Assembly: GCF_024227435.1 (NCBI RefSeq)
Contig: NZ_CP100446.1
Span: 186,001-250,000 of the forward strand
Length of the DNA stretch: 64,000 bases
Reading direction: 5' to 3'
DNA from: Natrinema caseinilyticum
GTDB lineage: Archaea; Halobacteriota; Halobacteria; Halobacteriales; Natrialbaceae
A model generated the notes under the pieces. It searched no databases. It was not told the origin of the DNA and was given only the letters and a program-made list of their open reading frames with translations. This document shows positions 26,682-35,557 of the stretch, in pieces. Positions within the stretch are counted from its first letter, which is position 1; each line of letters begins with the position of its first letter. The position numbers and the translations under genes are program-made.

Positions 26682-29621
26682 TTAGTAGGTTGAAGGCTTT
26701 TGTATTTTTTCGGAGTGAATGTGTTCACCGACCACGGGCGTCGTTATTTCGTATAACTCCTCGAGTGTGAGCGGCGATACTTCCACACGCTCATTATCGG
26801 CGGTATAGAAGATGCTGGTCGAGATAGTTCGATCTGGGTACTGCTCGGCTGCGACGTGATAATAGACGCTGAGCTGTTTCCTGTATTCGGCCTCTGCATG
26901 GCGGGAAAGGTCCGTCTTGTAGTCAATAATCTGGATCCGCTCCGATGTGATTACAAGTAAATCGATAATGCCGACAAGAGTGGCCTGTGGATCCAAATCC
27001 AAGGGAAGAATCGCCGTAACTTCTGGTTCAAATTGCCCGTCAAGGGTATCAAGGAGCGTCGCAACGTGTTCCTGATCGTCATTACTCGGTGAGAGATCGT
27101 CCCCTCGTGCATACTTTTCGGCGAATTCGTGAAGCTTGTCCCCGAATTCCGTCCCTCGTCCTTCCGTGACCTCGTCGTACACGCTATCATCCATAATGTC
27201 GTGGACACTCATCCGGTGGGGACTCGTTCGTTCGGGTGGCGTAATTGAAAACGACACCTCGTCTTCCCGATATTCGGTTTCAGTATCGACGGATGGTTCG
27301 AGTTCGATCGGCTCGAGCGGGAGTTCGGTGAAGAAAGGACTTGGCGAGTCACCAGCTGTGAGGAACAGATGTCGCTTCGCTCGAGTCACCGCGACATAGA
27401 AGAGTCGACGCTCTTCGTCGTATTCCGATGGCAAACAGCCGGTGAGAAGATCGTACGGCCAGTGTCTGTGGACGTAAGGCTGACCGCTCGCCTCGCTGTA
27501 GATGGATCGTTGTCTGAGCCCGATCAGTTCCCGATACTGGATCGTACCTGATGATGGTCGCCCGTAATGCGGGAACGCTCGTCGGTTCATGTTCGCACAG
27601 AACACAATAGGATATTCCAACCCTTTCGCGCTGTGTATCGTCTGAAGCGTGACGGAATCCTCACCCGGACTCGAATCGATTTCAATCGTGGATCCGGCCT
27701 CAATGTGTTCCTCTATGTAGGTAATTGCCTGGCTTCGGGTTGCGAGCGTTGTCTCGTACATACCGGTGAGTTCGCCGAGTAAACCGTTTGCATACGCTCC
27801 ATCGTATCCGTATTCGTCGAAGACAATTCGGGCAAATCCACCGATGGTTTCACACTCTTGTAAGGAGTCCCGAAACGCAATCATTGCGTCGGGATACTGT
27901 TCAGTCTCGAGGATCTCACGAGCGTGCGGGAGCGTGCATCCAACTTCTTCCAGAACGGTCGCCCATCCTCGTTGATCGTTCGATTCACAAATCCGAAGCC
28001 ATGCTAGCAGAAGTTTCGCCTGATCGGTATCGAATAACTCCACCCCACCCTCATACGCAATTGGAATACCGTATTCGTTCGCCCTCTCGAGGAGGTCACG
28101 AGCAAACGATCGAGTTCGAGTAAAGACGGCAATATCGCTATACGATGGGGAGCCAAGCCGTTCTCGTTCAGCAGCCGCTTGCTCCTCCACAGACATCTCT
28201 GCTGTCGAGACCGGTTCATCTCTTACCTCGACACTGTAGTCCTCGTTTCCGACGACATGCTGTATTCGATCGAGAAGCAGTTCGATCTCATCTTCGTGGG
28301 TAACCGCCTGAATGTGACTGTTATTAACGCGGCTCGTGGCCTCGAGTTGCGTTATCTCGTTCTCTATTTCCTCCGCATCCAGAGTCTCACCGTGTGTTGC
28401 TGGCGTTGTCAACGTCTCCGACGCCAGTGAGAGAATCGATTCCGTGGAGCGGTAGTTCTTCTTCAGTGGTATCGTTTCGACCTCGTCGACGGCATACTGA
28501 ACTCGGGTCTCATCACGATTCAATTCCGCCTTGTATCGCGAGATCCGTTCCTCGAAATTCTGAATGTTTTCGACCGTGGTATACTGGAACCCGTAGATAC
28601 TCTGTTTCCAGTCGCCGACGACGCAGATGTTATTATCAGCAGCAAGGAGCAGCGTGAGTTTGAATTGCAACTCGTTAGTATCCTGGAATTCGTCGACCAT
28701 GACATACCGGTGGCGAACCTGTTCGCGAACAGCTGCGTCCTCACACAGCATCACGAACGCCATCACGAGCATGAGCCCTTGTGTGAGGTAGTTACGCTCG
28801 AGCGCATACTCGAGGTACTCGAAATAGACATCGTGTACAAAGGCGAGTAGGTCCTCTCGGTCCTCATCAAATGCCTGCTCGACAGGTTCTGAGTGAAGTT
28901 GTGGGTACCCGACAATCTCGTCGGCTGTCGGTGCATCGGGAACATATTCAGTTGCATCCCACCCACTTACTGACGAGCGTGAATCGGATTGTGTGGGACC
29001 GTTTGCCCCTTCATTCGGTCGATTTTCCCGTTCAAAGATGTCTATGAACGCCTCCCGGTCACCCAGAAGCGGAGTACCGGTATCTCGGTACCACCCGTCG
29101 CGTTCAGGAATTATACCTTTCGCAGCGAGTTCGGCAATCAACGAGCGCAGAGAACTGGGATCGTTCAGCGCTGCCAAAAGATGCTTGTGTTCAGGATGAC
29201 GGTCTTCGAAACGAGTGATGAACGTATTGAACAGCTCTCCCTCCCGAATCCCATCCTCGATTAACTCGAGTGATTGTGGAATCTGGTCGTCAATCCCGAT
29301 TTTGGCCGGGATTTCGTGACCATAGCGTCGAAGCAGCTGATAACAGTAGCCGTGAAATGTGCTAATCGGAGCGTCCTGTAACTGGACGGGATCATATGGG
29401 GACTGGCGAGCGATCCGATCGGCCATCTCTGCAGCCGCATTCCGCGTGAACGTGGCCAAAAGGATGTCCTCTGGTTCGATATCCGGTTTTTCGAGGATAT
29501 TCGCATACCGGTGCGTTACAGTGAACGTCTTGCCCGTTCCTGCGCCGGCATCGACGAGATAGATCCCGTCGGTCTGTTCGATCAGTGTTTCTTGCTCCCG
29601 GTTTGGTGATATTTCAGTCAT
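26682..29621 (-). CDS. UvrD/AddA-like helicase with C-terminal PD-(D/E)XK nuclease
   Basis: This is a 979-residue SF1A helicase-nuclease. It has the Q motif NREQ, Walker A GAGTGKT (about 26-32), FTRNAAAEM (motif Ia), VDEFQDTN (motif II), GDWKQSIYGFQ (motif III), TIHSAKGLEYP (motif V) and VAVTRAKRHL (motif VI). The C-terminal region has VGIIDLLV and IIDYKTD, the D...D-x-K core of a RecB-family nuclease. I start at ATG 29621 because it overlaps the upstream stop as ATGA, and codons before it add only an R-rich stretch. With the next gene it forms an AddAB-like pair that could resect DNA ends. Confidence 0.88.
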   Translation of the reverse strand: MTEISPNREQETLIEQTDGIYLVDAGAGTGKTFTVTHRYANILEKPDIEPEDILLATFTRNAAAEMADRIARQSPYDPVQLQDAPISTFHGYCYQLLRRYGHEIPAKIGIDDQIPQSLELIEDGIREGELFNTFITRFEDRHPEHKHLLAALNDPSSLRSLIAELAAKGIIPERDGWYRDTGTPLLGDREAFIDIFERENRPNEGANGPTQSDSRSSVSGWDATEYVPDAPTADEIVGYPQLHSEPVEQAFDEDREDLLAFVHDVYFEYLEYALERNYLTQGLMLVMAFVMLCEDAAVREQVRHRYVMVDEFQDTNELQFKLTLLLAADNNICVVGDWKQSIYGFQYTTVENIQNFEERISRYKAELNRDETRVQYAVDEVETIPLKKNYRSTESILSLASETLTTPATHGETLDAEEIENEITQLEATSRVNNSHIQAVTHEDEIELLLDRIQHVVGNEDYSVEVRDEPVSTAEMSVEEQAAAERERLGSPSYSDIAVFTRTRSFARDLLERANEYGIPIAYEGGVELFDTDQAKLLLAWLRICESNDQRGWATVLEEVGCTLPHAREILETEQYPDAMIAFRDSLQECETIGGFARIVFDEYGYDGAYANGLLGELTGMYETTLATRSQAITYIEEHIEAGSTIEIDSSPGEDSVTLQTIHSAKGLEYPIVFCANMNRRAFPHYGRPSSGTIQYRELIGLRQRSIYSEASGQPYVHRHWPYDLLTGCLPSEYDEERRLFYVAVTRAKRHLFLTAGDSPSPFFTELPLEPIELEPSVDTETEYREDEVSFSITPPERTSPHRMSVHDIMDDSVYDEVTEGRGTEFGDKLHEFAEKYARGDDLSPSNDDQEHVATLLDTLDGQFEPEVTAILPLDLDPQATLVGIIDLLVITSERIQIIDYKTDLSRHAEAEYRKQLSVYYHVAAEQYPDRTISTSIFYTADNERVEVSPLTLEELYEITTPVVGEHIHSEKIQKPSTY

Positions 29622-32212
29622 CGGTCTGTGAGTATGAGGTCTCGATGATCGACGCGGTCCCAAGTCGGTCCTTCCTCCCGATAGGCTACCGGAAACCGAC
29701 TGTTTCGATACTCGTTCACGGCCTCGAGTTGCTCATCGACGAATGCCTCGAAAGCATCGAGGTCCGATTGCAGGACGTATCCGGTCGGTACATCGTCAAG
29801 ATCTTCGATCACTTTCTCGCAGCCTTGACGAACGTACTTGTACTCGCCGACGCGCTCCTGGGCATATGCGACGAACTCTTCGGTGATCGTCGCCCGTCGC
29901 TCGGGATCCTTTCCAGCCCGGGGAAGCTCGTGAGTCTCGAAAAAGTCCCTGTAGGCTTCGTACCCAAGCGGATGCAGTGCCCGACACCGCTCGTTCGAGT
30001 CAGCGTAATCGGTTACACTCTCGAAGGTATCTCGACTTGCGACGAACTCGCTAAACGTCGCCGGGACGTAGGTAATTGTCGTGACAAGCTCTGCTGGATC
30101 AGGCGGAGATCCCGTGAGGGTTTCATCGACACCCTCGAGCAGATGAACGAAATGGAGTTCGAGGCGCTCGTCCGGCCGTTCCTCTCGATGTTTGGCAAGG
30201 TAGACGAGTGCCTGAAAATTGGGGTACTCATCGACCGGATCGATTGATGCCGCCTCAAGTATGTCCGAAGCGTCCTTCTTGTTCCCGGTCTTGTAATCGA
30301 CGATCGAGGTTTCGCTCTGGATCAAATCAACGTATCCGTGAGCGCCAATCGACGTCGATGCGAACCAGCGTTCCGTTAGCTGCGAGTCACACTCGACACC
30401 GAGTTCGGTAGCGAGTTCGTTTTCGTGGTTTCGGTGATCGTAGGTGTTGTATCTTCCTTCCGATGGCGGATTTTTGTCTAAATACGCTGTGATCGCATCG
30501 AGTCCGACCTTCAAATACGTTCGCTGAACGGCTTGCTTCGAGTTACTTAGGTATGGATTCAACCGCTCACACATCGCGTCAAGCACGCGACCGCGCTGGT
30601 CTTCTAGTATCGATGGATCGGAAACGTAGATCTCAGCGGCCTCGTGGAGAAGCGTTCCGCGAACCATGTGAACTGACGACGGCGATTGGACCAACCGATC
30701 GAAGTACGCATCTCGAGGCGAATTTGCGAGGGCTTTCAGTCGAGATTGACTGATCGTCTCTATGCGTTGGGGTGGTGTCGAGGGACCGTCTGGTTCAGGA
30801 AACGGCGACATCAAATCTGAGGTCGTGTGCCCGCCGTACCGTGTGTGTGGGAGATCACCGAATGAGTCAAACGGCTCGTCACGGAGTCGTCGCAGATACA
30901 CGCACGGAGTCACGTCGCTTCCGGCCTGCGTCTCTTGGACGAAATAGTACCGTTGTGTCCCGTTCTGGAGCAGTCGCTCGAATCGCTCGAGGTCGCGTTC
31001 TAAGTATGCTTCTCGGTCGATCCAAGGATAGTCCGGCGGGCTCTGTGCCCACTCCGGGCCCAGACCGACGTAGAAGACGACAGGTCGGTCAACGTATGCT
31101 GTGGACGTCGCATCCGCTAAGAGAACTCCGTCAGTAGCACTCGAGTCCGTTGGAACAGTAAACGCATCGAGATAGTACCGGAAACGCGAAACGCGATCCT
31201 CTGTGACCTGCGCGTCCAGTATACCGAGGTTCTGAAGCTCGCGTCGAAGTTCAGCTAACCCTGTGCTGCTGATCGACTCGTACACCGACACGACATCACG
31301 GAACGTTCCTTCGTCGACGGCTTCCTGGAATTCAACGTAGCCCCCAAGTTGATCTGGCTCGAGCGAATCTGCCCGTTGTTCTTCTACATCTTTGGGAAGG
31401 TCGATCCCAGCCGTCGCGAGCACCGGTCGGATTTCCGTGACTCGCTGATCGGACCCCGAAAATGTTGCTTCTAGCAGTCGGAAAAACGCCCGAACATCGT
31501 CATCATCCTCGAATCCAGGTCCACCGCGATAGGGAATTTCCCGTGCTTCAAGGGCAGACTCGATCAGCGCACTATACAGACTATCCTCGGCAAGAACGAT
31601 CCCAAATCGATCCGCTGTGTCTGGATCAATCTGGTCGACGATTGCCGAGACGATTGCTGTCGCCGATGGGAAGATATGTAGCTTGGGGAAGGGAACGTGA
31701 GTGTCGCCCAGCGACGAATAGGTTTCGTACCCATCAGGAGGGAGGAGTTTTCGGTCGAGTTCGGACAGACGAGCTTCGTCAATTACCGCAATCTCTTGCT
31801 CCGATGAGAGCGTCGTGCGCTCGATGGACCGATAGCTGCTCTCAAGTTCCCCCAGCATTGATACGACCAATCGGATAGCGGAACTGTCGAACTCAGGATA
31901 CTCGAGTATCTGTTCACGGTCGCCCGTCGCTGTCCAACAATCGATACACAACTCGAGTGCTCTCACTGCTTGCTTCCACGAGAGATCCGTCTGTGCGACG
32001 ATTTCGAAAAAGAGCGGTCGGATGTCATCGGGAAACATCTCCTGAACGGCATAGCTTCGCGGTGTAGCCGACAACCGACCGATTCGAGGGCTTTGCACTC
32101 GGTTATCAAGCGCAAGTGCGAGGGGTGCTTCGCCAGTAAGAGCAATATCGCAGTTCGCAACCTTCGAATAGAGCTGATCGATTGACCGTGCTTCTCGTAA
32201 TGGCACAGTCAA
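29618..32212 (-). CDS. AddB-like protein with PD-(D/E)XK nuclease domain
   Basis: This is an 864-residue protein, first gene of the helicase-nuclease operon. Its N-terminal two thirds resemble the inactivated helicase part of AddB-type proteins without a usable Walker A. The C-terminal third has GTLLHEAAE, then GYVDLIQSETSIVDYKTG, giving the H...D...D-x-K nuclease core. AddB partners AddA in double-strand end processing. Both proteins here appear to keep an active nuclease site. The stop overlaps the AddA-like start in an ATGA. It is plasmid-type rather than a chromosomal repair locus in its setting, beside a Fic-like gene in divergent orientation. Confidence 0.8.
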   Translation of the reverse strand: MTVPLREARSIDQLYSKVANCDIALTGEAPLALALDNRVQSPRIGRLSATPRSYAVQEMFPDDIRPLFFEIVAQTDLSWKQAVRALELCIDCWTATGDREQILEYPEFDSSAIRLVVSMLGELESSYRSIERTTLSSEQEIAVIDEARLSELDRKLLPPDGYETYSSLGDTHVPFPKLHIFPSATAIVSAIVDQIDPDTADRFGIVLAEDSLYSALIESALEAREIPYRGGPGFEDDDDVRAFFRLLEATFSGSDQRVTEIRPVLATAGIDLPKDVEEQRADSLEPDQLGGYVEFQEAVDEGTFRDVVSVYESISSTGLAELRRELQNLGILDAQVTEDRVSRFRYYLDAFTVPTDSSATDGVLLADATSTAYVDRPVVFYVGLGPEWAQSPPDYPWIDREAYLERDLERFERLLQNGTQRYYFVQETQAGSDVTPCVYLRRLRDEPFDSFGDLPHTRYGGHTTSDLMSPFPEPDGPSTPPQRIETISQSRLKALANSPRDAYFDRLVQSPSSVHMVRGTLLHEAAEIYVSDPSILEDQRGRVLDAMCERLNPYLSNSKQAVQRTYLKVGLDAITAYLDKNPPSEGRYNTYDHRNHENELATELGVECDSQLTERWFASTSIGAHGYVDLIQSETSIVDYKTGNKKDASDILEAASIDPVDEYPNFQALVYLAKHREERPDERLELHFVHLLEGVDETLTGSPPDPAELVTTITYVPATFSEFVASRDTFESVTDYADSNERCRALHPLGYEAYRDFFETHELPRAGKDPERRATITEEFVAYAQERVGEYKYVRQGCEKVIEDLDDVPTGYVLQSDLDAFEAFVDEQLEAVNEYRNSRFPVAYREEGPTWDRVDHRDLILTDR

Positions 32213-32398
32213 AGAACTAACTCAGTTTACTTGAACTTAGCTAATTTTCGATATATTAGCACGAGGTATAGGAGGTTATCGACGCCGTTGAGAAGTTGCT
32301 TGCCGATGACTGTTAGCGAATTTCTATATGTCCCTTCTTTTGGGGGCCCTTAGGACAAAAAATAGAGACTATGTGCCTCCGGTACGTTCCCGAGTTTA

Positions 32399-33241
32399 AT
32401 GACCGGTCTCGTCCACTACCACCACCCCGACGACGAGCAATATTCACTTGCGTACGTTACGCTCGATCACGACGAGATCGACCCCGACGATGGGAAAGTC
32501 GAAACCTACCAACTCGAGAAAACGGTACATGTCCTCTACACCAACTCCGGGGCAAGTGGAACGGTCGACGACATCACCGAGGATTTTGAAGCGATACTGG
32601 ACGAAATGGATGAATCAGACCGGCTCGTGACAGTGCGAATTCTCCAGACGTTCGAAGGTGTCCTCGAAGCCACAGAACTCGAGGAGGGAGAGAAACTCGA
32701 GATTTACAAGCAGATCGACGTTGGTCGAATTCCAGCTGCACTCGAGCACGTCGATTGGTCGAAATCGGTAGTCGAGGTCGCAGGGCAGTTGATGTCGTCC
32801 CTCATTTTGGCCCACCCCCTTCCAAACGCCAACCATCGAACCTCGATCGCATTCGCCGAGTGGTACCTCGAGAGTGCCGAGCCGTCGTTTTCGCTCCCGA
32901 AGTTGGCGACCGAGAGCTACGACTGGAAAGAGTGGGTCGACACGTATATCGCCGACTCGAAGCGACTGCTCACCGTACGGCGAAACACAACCCCGTTCAG
33001 GTTGCTCGATGAGTGGGGCTGTGAGATCGTGTTGCGAAAAGGTGGGATTGAAATCGAGCTCTCGGAGTACGACCTCGAGCTGCCACAGTCAGAAGCCCTG
33101 TCGACATATGCGACTCATCATACCGAACTCTGTACCGAGTTTATGATCGAGTCAGTGACGCGAGCCGGAGCGTCGCATCTGCGTTTTGAGAATGGGGTCG
33201 ACAAACAGGAGTTCCTCGAGTATCTGGAATCTAGCGAGTAA
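32399..33241 (+). CDS. Fic/Doc-like protein with a degenerate active-site motif
   Basis: This is a 280-residue protein. Residues 139-148 read HPLPNANHRT in the place where Fic proteins have H-P-F-x-x-G-N-G-R-x-x-R. The catalytic H and the P are kept, the anion-hole G-N-G-R is A-N-H-R. Surrounding helices (SSLILAHPLPN then SIAFAEWYLES) fit a Fic fold. It could still transfer AMP or another group, or be an inactive relative. The N-terminal 100 residues have no known fold. It is divergent from the AddAB-like operon with a 186-bp gap and convergent with a 34-residue gene. Confidence 0.6.
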   Translation: MTGLVHYHHPDDEQYSLAYVTLDHDEIDPDDGKVETYQLEKTVHVLYTNSGASGTVDDITEDFEAILDEMDESDRLVTVRILQTFEGVLEATELEEGEKLEIYKQIDVGRIPAALEHVDWSKSVVEVAGQLMSSLILAHPLPNANHRTSIAFAEWYLESAEPSFSLPKLATESYDWKEWVDTYIADSKRLLTVRRNTTPFRLLDEWGCEIVLRKGGIEIELSEYDLELPQSEALSTYATHHTELCTEFMIESVTRAGASHLRFENGVDKQEFLEYLESSE

Positions 33242-33251
33242 GGCGTACGTG

Positions 33252-33356
33252 TTAGTCCCGCAGCTGGGCAACGGTTCGTCCGAGTTCCCGAGCACGTTCG
33301 CTCTCGGAGATGTCATACCGTTCTTCCAGCGACCGAAGTTGTTCTTCGAATTCCAT
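33252..33356 (-). CDS. Possible 34-residue peptide
   Basis: From ATG 33356 the frame reads MEFEEQLRSLEERYDISESE and ends GRTVAQLRD. It is amphipathic and highly charged, one helix-turn-helix in size, and lies 11 bp from the Fic-like stop in convergent direction. It could be a tiny antitoxin or a chance frame. Composition favours a real peptide. Confidence 0.4.
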   Translation of the reverse strand: MEFEEQLRSLEERYDISESERARELGRTVAQLRD

Positions 33357-33429
33357 GGTGGTACGGGAGTGTGCTCCTCTACAAACAGATAGTGCGTCGT
33401 CGAATAAGTAAGTTCTCGTGCTCAAGCGC

Positions 33430-34521
33430 TCACTCTGGGTCGGATGTCTCTGTATCAGATAGTCGGCTTTCTACTTCCTCACAGCGCTCGGCTACTATCG
33501 ACGCTCCCTCGAGGGGGCTGTCGGCATCCAGTGCCGCTCGGTACAGTTCTGCCGTACGTTCCATCGCCTCTCTCGTTAGTTCGTCTGGTTCCTCGAGCCA
33601 GTAGCTATCAGCGAGTTTCTTGTACGCCCAGGGATCCTCGGGATACTCCTCGATGAGTGACTCGAATTCCGCCCTGCTGTCGGCGGTTCTGTCCAGTTCC
33701 GCGAGCGAGTCGGCGATGAAGTGACGAAAGTCGAGTAGGAACTCGTCAGATGCATCCGGGAACTGCTCGCAGACCTCCCGACAGAATTCGAGTCGGTACT
33801 CATGATACGCTGGATCATCTTCCGCTACGGTGGCAAGGTCACTGTCGAGCGATCGAATGAACGCCTCGAGCGAGAGAAACGACGGTAATTCTCGGTCTGC
33901 CTCATCGTTAGACGTGATTTCGTCGGGTGTTACGGCGACGATGTACTCCCAGGCAGTTAGCCACCGATCGCAAGCCTCAGCGCGGTTCCCTTTCTCACGG
34001 AGATCGCGTCCCTCCTGAACGAAGTCGTAGATCCGTTCTTTGTTCGGGGTGTCGGGTGCCCAGCGCTCCCAGAGTACTTCTGCGGCCATCCAGATGAAGT
34101 CCTGATCATAGCCCGTGACATCAACCTCGTATTCAGCTTCCCACTGCTCGGAGAGTGTAGTCGCCGAATTGAAATTTTCAATCCGACTCTGAAACATCGT
34201 CTCGCTCGTTTCGATGGAGTGATCGGCGAGTTTTTCGACAATTTCGTCCGTCGAGAGGGCTTCGACGTCGCTGAGTTCCCACGCATCAGCAGGGTGGGTC
34301 CCGTTTGATGTGTCGGCTATTCGTTGCTCACGGTGAGCGGGTTGACTTGCTTCTTGGACCTCTTCGTTGCCACTCTCACCTAATCCGTGTTCGTCGACGT
34401 ATTGCTCGACACGCTTCTGATCAATCCGACTGAGTTCGTCACGTTCGTGGTCCTCGTAGAGATGCTCACGGATCGCAGATTCCTCCTCAAAGGTTTGCTC
34501 GCAGTAGCGACACTCGACCAT
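33430..34521 (-). CDS. C2H2 zinc-finger protein with TPR-like C-terminus
   Basis: This is a 363-residue acidic protein. The first 26 residues form a classical C2H2 finger, C-x2-C-x12-H-x4-H (CRYCEQTF ... HLYEDH). A low-complexity linker follows, then a helical region with repeated 34-residue-like units (EFESLIEEYPEDPWAYKKLADSYW is the clearest TPR, split here as E-F-E-S-L-I-E-E-Y-P-E-D-P-W-A-Y). A finger that binds DNA or protein plus TPR repeats suggests an adaptor. It stands alone. No function can be named. Confidence 0.7.
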   Translation of the reverse strand: MVECRYCEQTFEEESAIREHLYEDHERDELSRIDQKRVEQYVDEHGLGESGNEEVQEASQPAHREQRIADTSNGTHPADAWELSDVEALSTDEIVEKLADHSIETSETMFQSRIENFNSATTLSEQWEAEYEVDVTGYDQDFIWMAAEVLWERWAPDTPNKERIYDFVQEGRDLREKGNRAEACDRWLTAWEYIVAVTPDEITSNDEADRELPSFLSLEAFIRSLDSDLATVAEDDPAYHEYRLEFCREVCEQFPDASDEFLLDFRHFIADSLAELDRTADSRAEFESLIEEYPEDPWAYKKLADSYWLEEPDELTREAMERTAELYRAALDADSPLEGASIVAERCEEVESRLSDTETSDPE

Positions 34522-34669
34522 TACTCGAGAACTATGTATGCGGGTAGAAAAACAACAGGTGTGAACAGGACGTGCGCTCCGGAACGCCGAGGAAGTACGT
34601 AGCCTGCGATGTCGTCTTCACCGAGGTGTCTACTTCGCTAAAAAGCTGAAACGGCGCATTTGACCGATT

Positions 34670-35119
34670 TTACGGTGCGGCGGCTACCGTGTCGTCAGTC
34701 GCTGGATCGAACGGGAGGTTGATCACGAGTTCGTCGAACCAGACGACCGGGCGCTTACTCTGGCCGTCTTCCTCGAAGAAGATGATGCCCAACTGGGCGA
34801 GCCGACTGAGTTCTTCGTGGACGTTCTTCACATCCCGGTCAACAACCTGTGCGGTCTCATTAATGCTGGATGGCTCTTCCTGGCGGATGGCTTCGATGAG
34901 ATCAAGGACGCACGGCGTCAGCGTCTCCATGAGATCGTCGTAGCTAGTGAACGAGAGTGTCGGCGGGGTATCCACCGCATCGTCCTGCTCGAGCGTCTCA
35001 ATGCCGTCGGTGACATCATCGTGGAACTCACTGGACGACTTGACGGTCACGACGAGGGTTGATTCGGCCCGAAGCTGTTCGCGCTCCATCGGGTGCAGCG
35101 GCGGCGTGGTATCGTTCAT
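34670..35119 (-). CDS. HVO_A0114-family winged-helix DNA-binding protein
   Basis: This is a 149-residue protein from ATG 35119 (MNDTTPPLHPME). The middle has LTPCVLDLIEAIRQEEPSSI and ETAQVVDRDVKNVHEELSRL, a winged helix-turn-helix, followed by the wing IIFFEEDGQSKRPVVWFDELVINLPF typical of HVO_A0114 proteins. These are often the regulator or antitoxin half of small two-gene units. Here the expected partner is missing; only a 25-residue fragment lies upstream (35143-35220). Confidence 0.8.
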   Translation of the reverse strand: MNDTTPPLHPMEREQLRAESTLVVTVKSSSEFHDDVTDGIETLEQDDAVDTPPTLSFTSYDDLMETLTPCVLDLIEAIRQEEPSSINETAQVVDRDVKNVHEELSRLAQLGIIFFEEDGQSKRPVVWFDELVINLPFDPATDDTVAAAP

Positions 35120-35142
35120 AGGTATCACCGTGGGTGATGGCC

Positions 35143-35220
35143 TCACTTGACATCGAGCTCGGAGAGCGTCTGCTCACCGTGAAGAGCAGTGAGGGCGTGA
35201 AGCTCGCCTCCAGTGAGCAT
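35143..35220 (-). pseudogene. Truncated 25-residue fragment upstream of the HVO_A0114 gene
   Basis: From ATG 35220 the frame reads MLTGGELHALTALHGEQTLS then ELDVK and stops. It resembles the first helices of a MarR-like winged helix, cut before the recognition helix. It ends 23 bp before the HVO_A0114 start, in the place where a partner gene is expected. It may be a remnant or a leader peptide. Confidence 0.35.
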
Positions 35221-35545
35221 ACTGTTGCATAATATCGAATTGATGTATAAGTGACTTCGCTATCTTGCAACAACCGACTGGCCCAGTCAAGTCAGCGCAC
35301 AGTATTAACGTCGATCCGAGAATCTCCACAGTGCTCTCGAGAGGATTCCGGTGACAGCTGGCGTCTTCAGACACACCCACAAGGAAGTCATTGGAGTGAG
35401 ACCGACAACGACCGATCAAATGACGTACCACAGAGTAACGGTACACTGCATACAACCGCTCTTATGCTGGATATTAGGTGGACGGATAGAGTGAGACCCT
35501 TCTCAGGGGTTGTGGGTCGTCGGGAGACACCCGCACCTGTCGACG
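35221..35545. other. Intergenic region with palindromes
   Basis: About 325 bp without a gene. It contains a GACCC (35495-35499) and GGGTC (35514-35518) pair with an AGGGG-bearing loop, weakly like the nested element found elsewhere, and the arm of the 9-bp inverted repeat at the end of the next gene. Confidence 0.4.
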
Positions 35546-35557
35546 TCAGGTGTCTCC
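35523..35557 (-). terminator. Perfect 9-bp inverted repeat at the end of the coiled-coil gene
   Basis: GGAGACACC (35523-35531) pairs with GGTGTCTCC (35549-35557) across 17 nt. The right arm lies in the last codons and the stop codon is in the loop. On the minus strand it would form a hairpin at the mRNA end. No T-run follows, so termination is a guess; it could also protect the 3' end or bind a protein. Confidence 0.4.

Noticed and set aside
35495-35518. A possible sixth nested palindrome (GACCC ... GGGTC)
   Set aside because: The loop is longer, the core is not conserved, and no + strand gene follows; kept only as an intergenic note.
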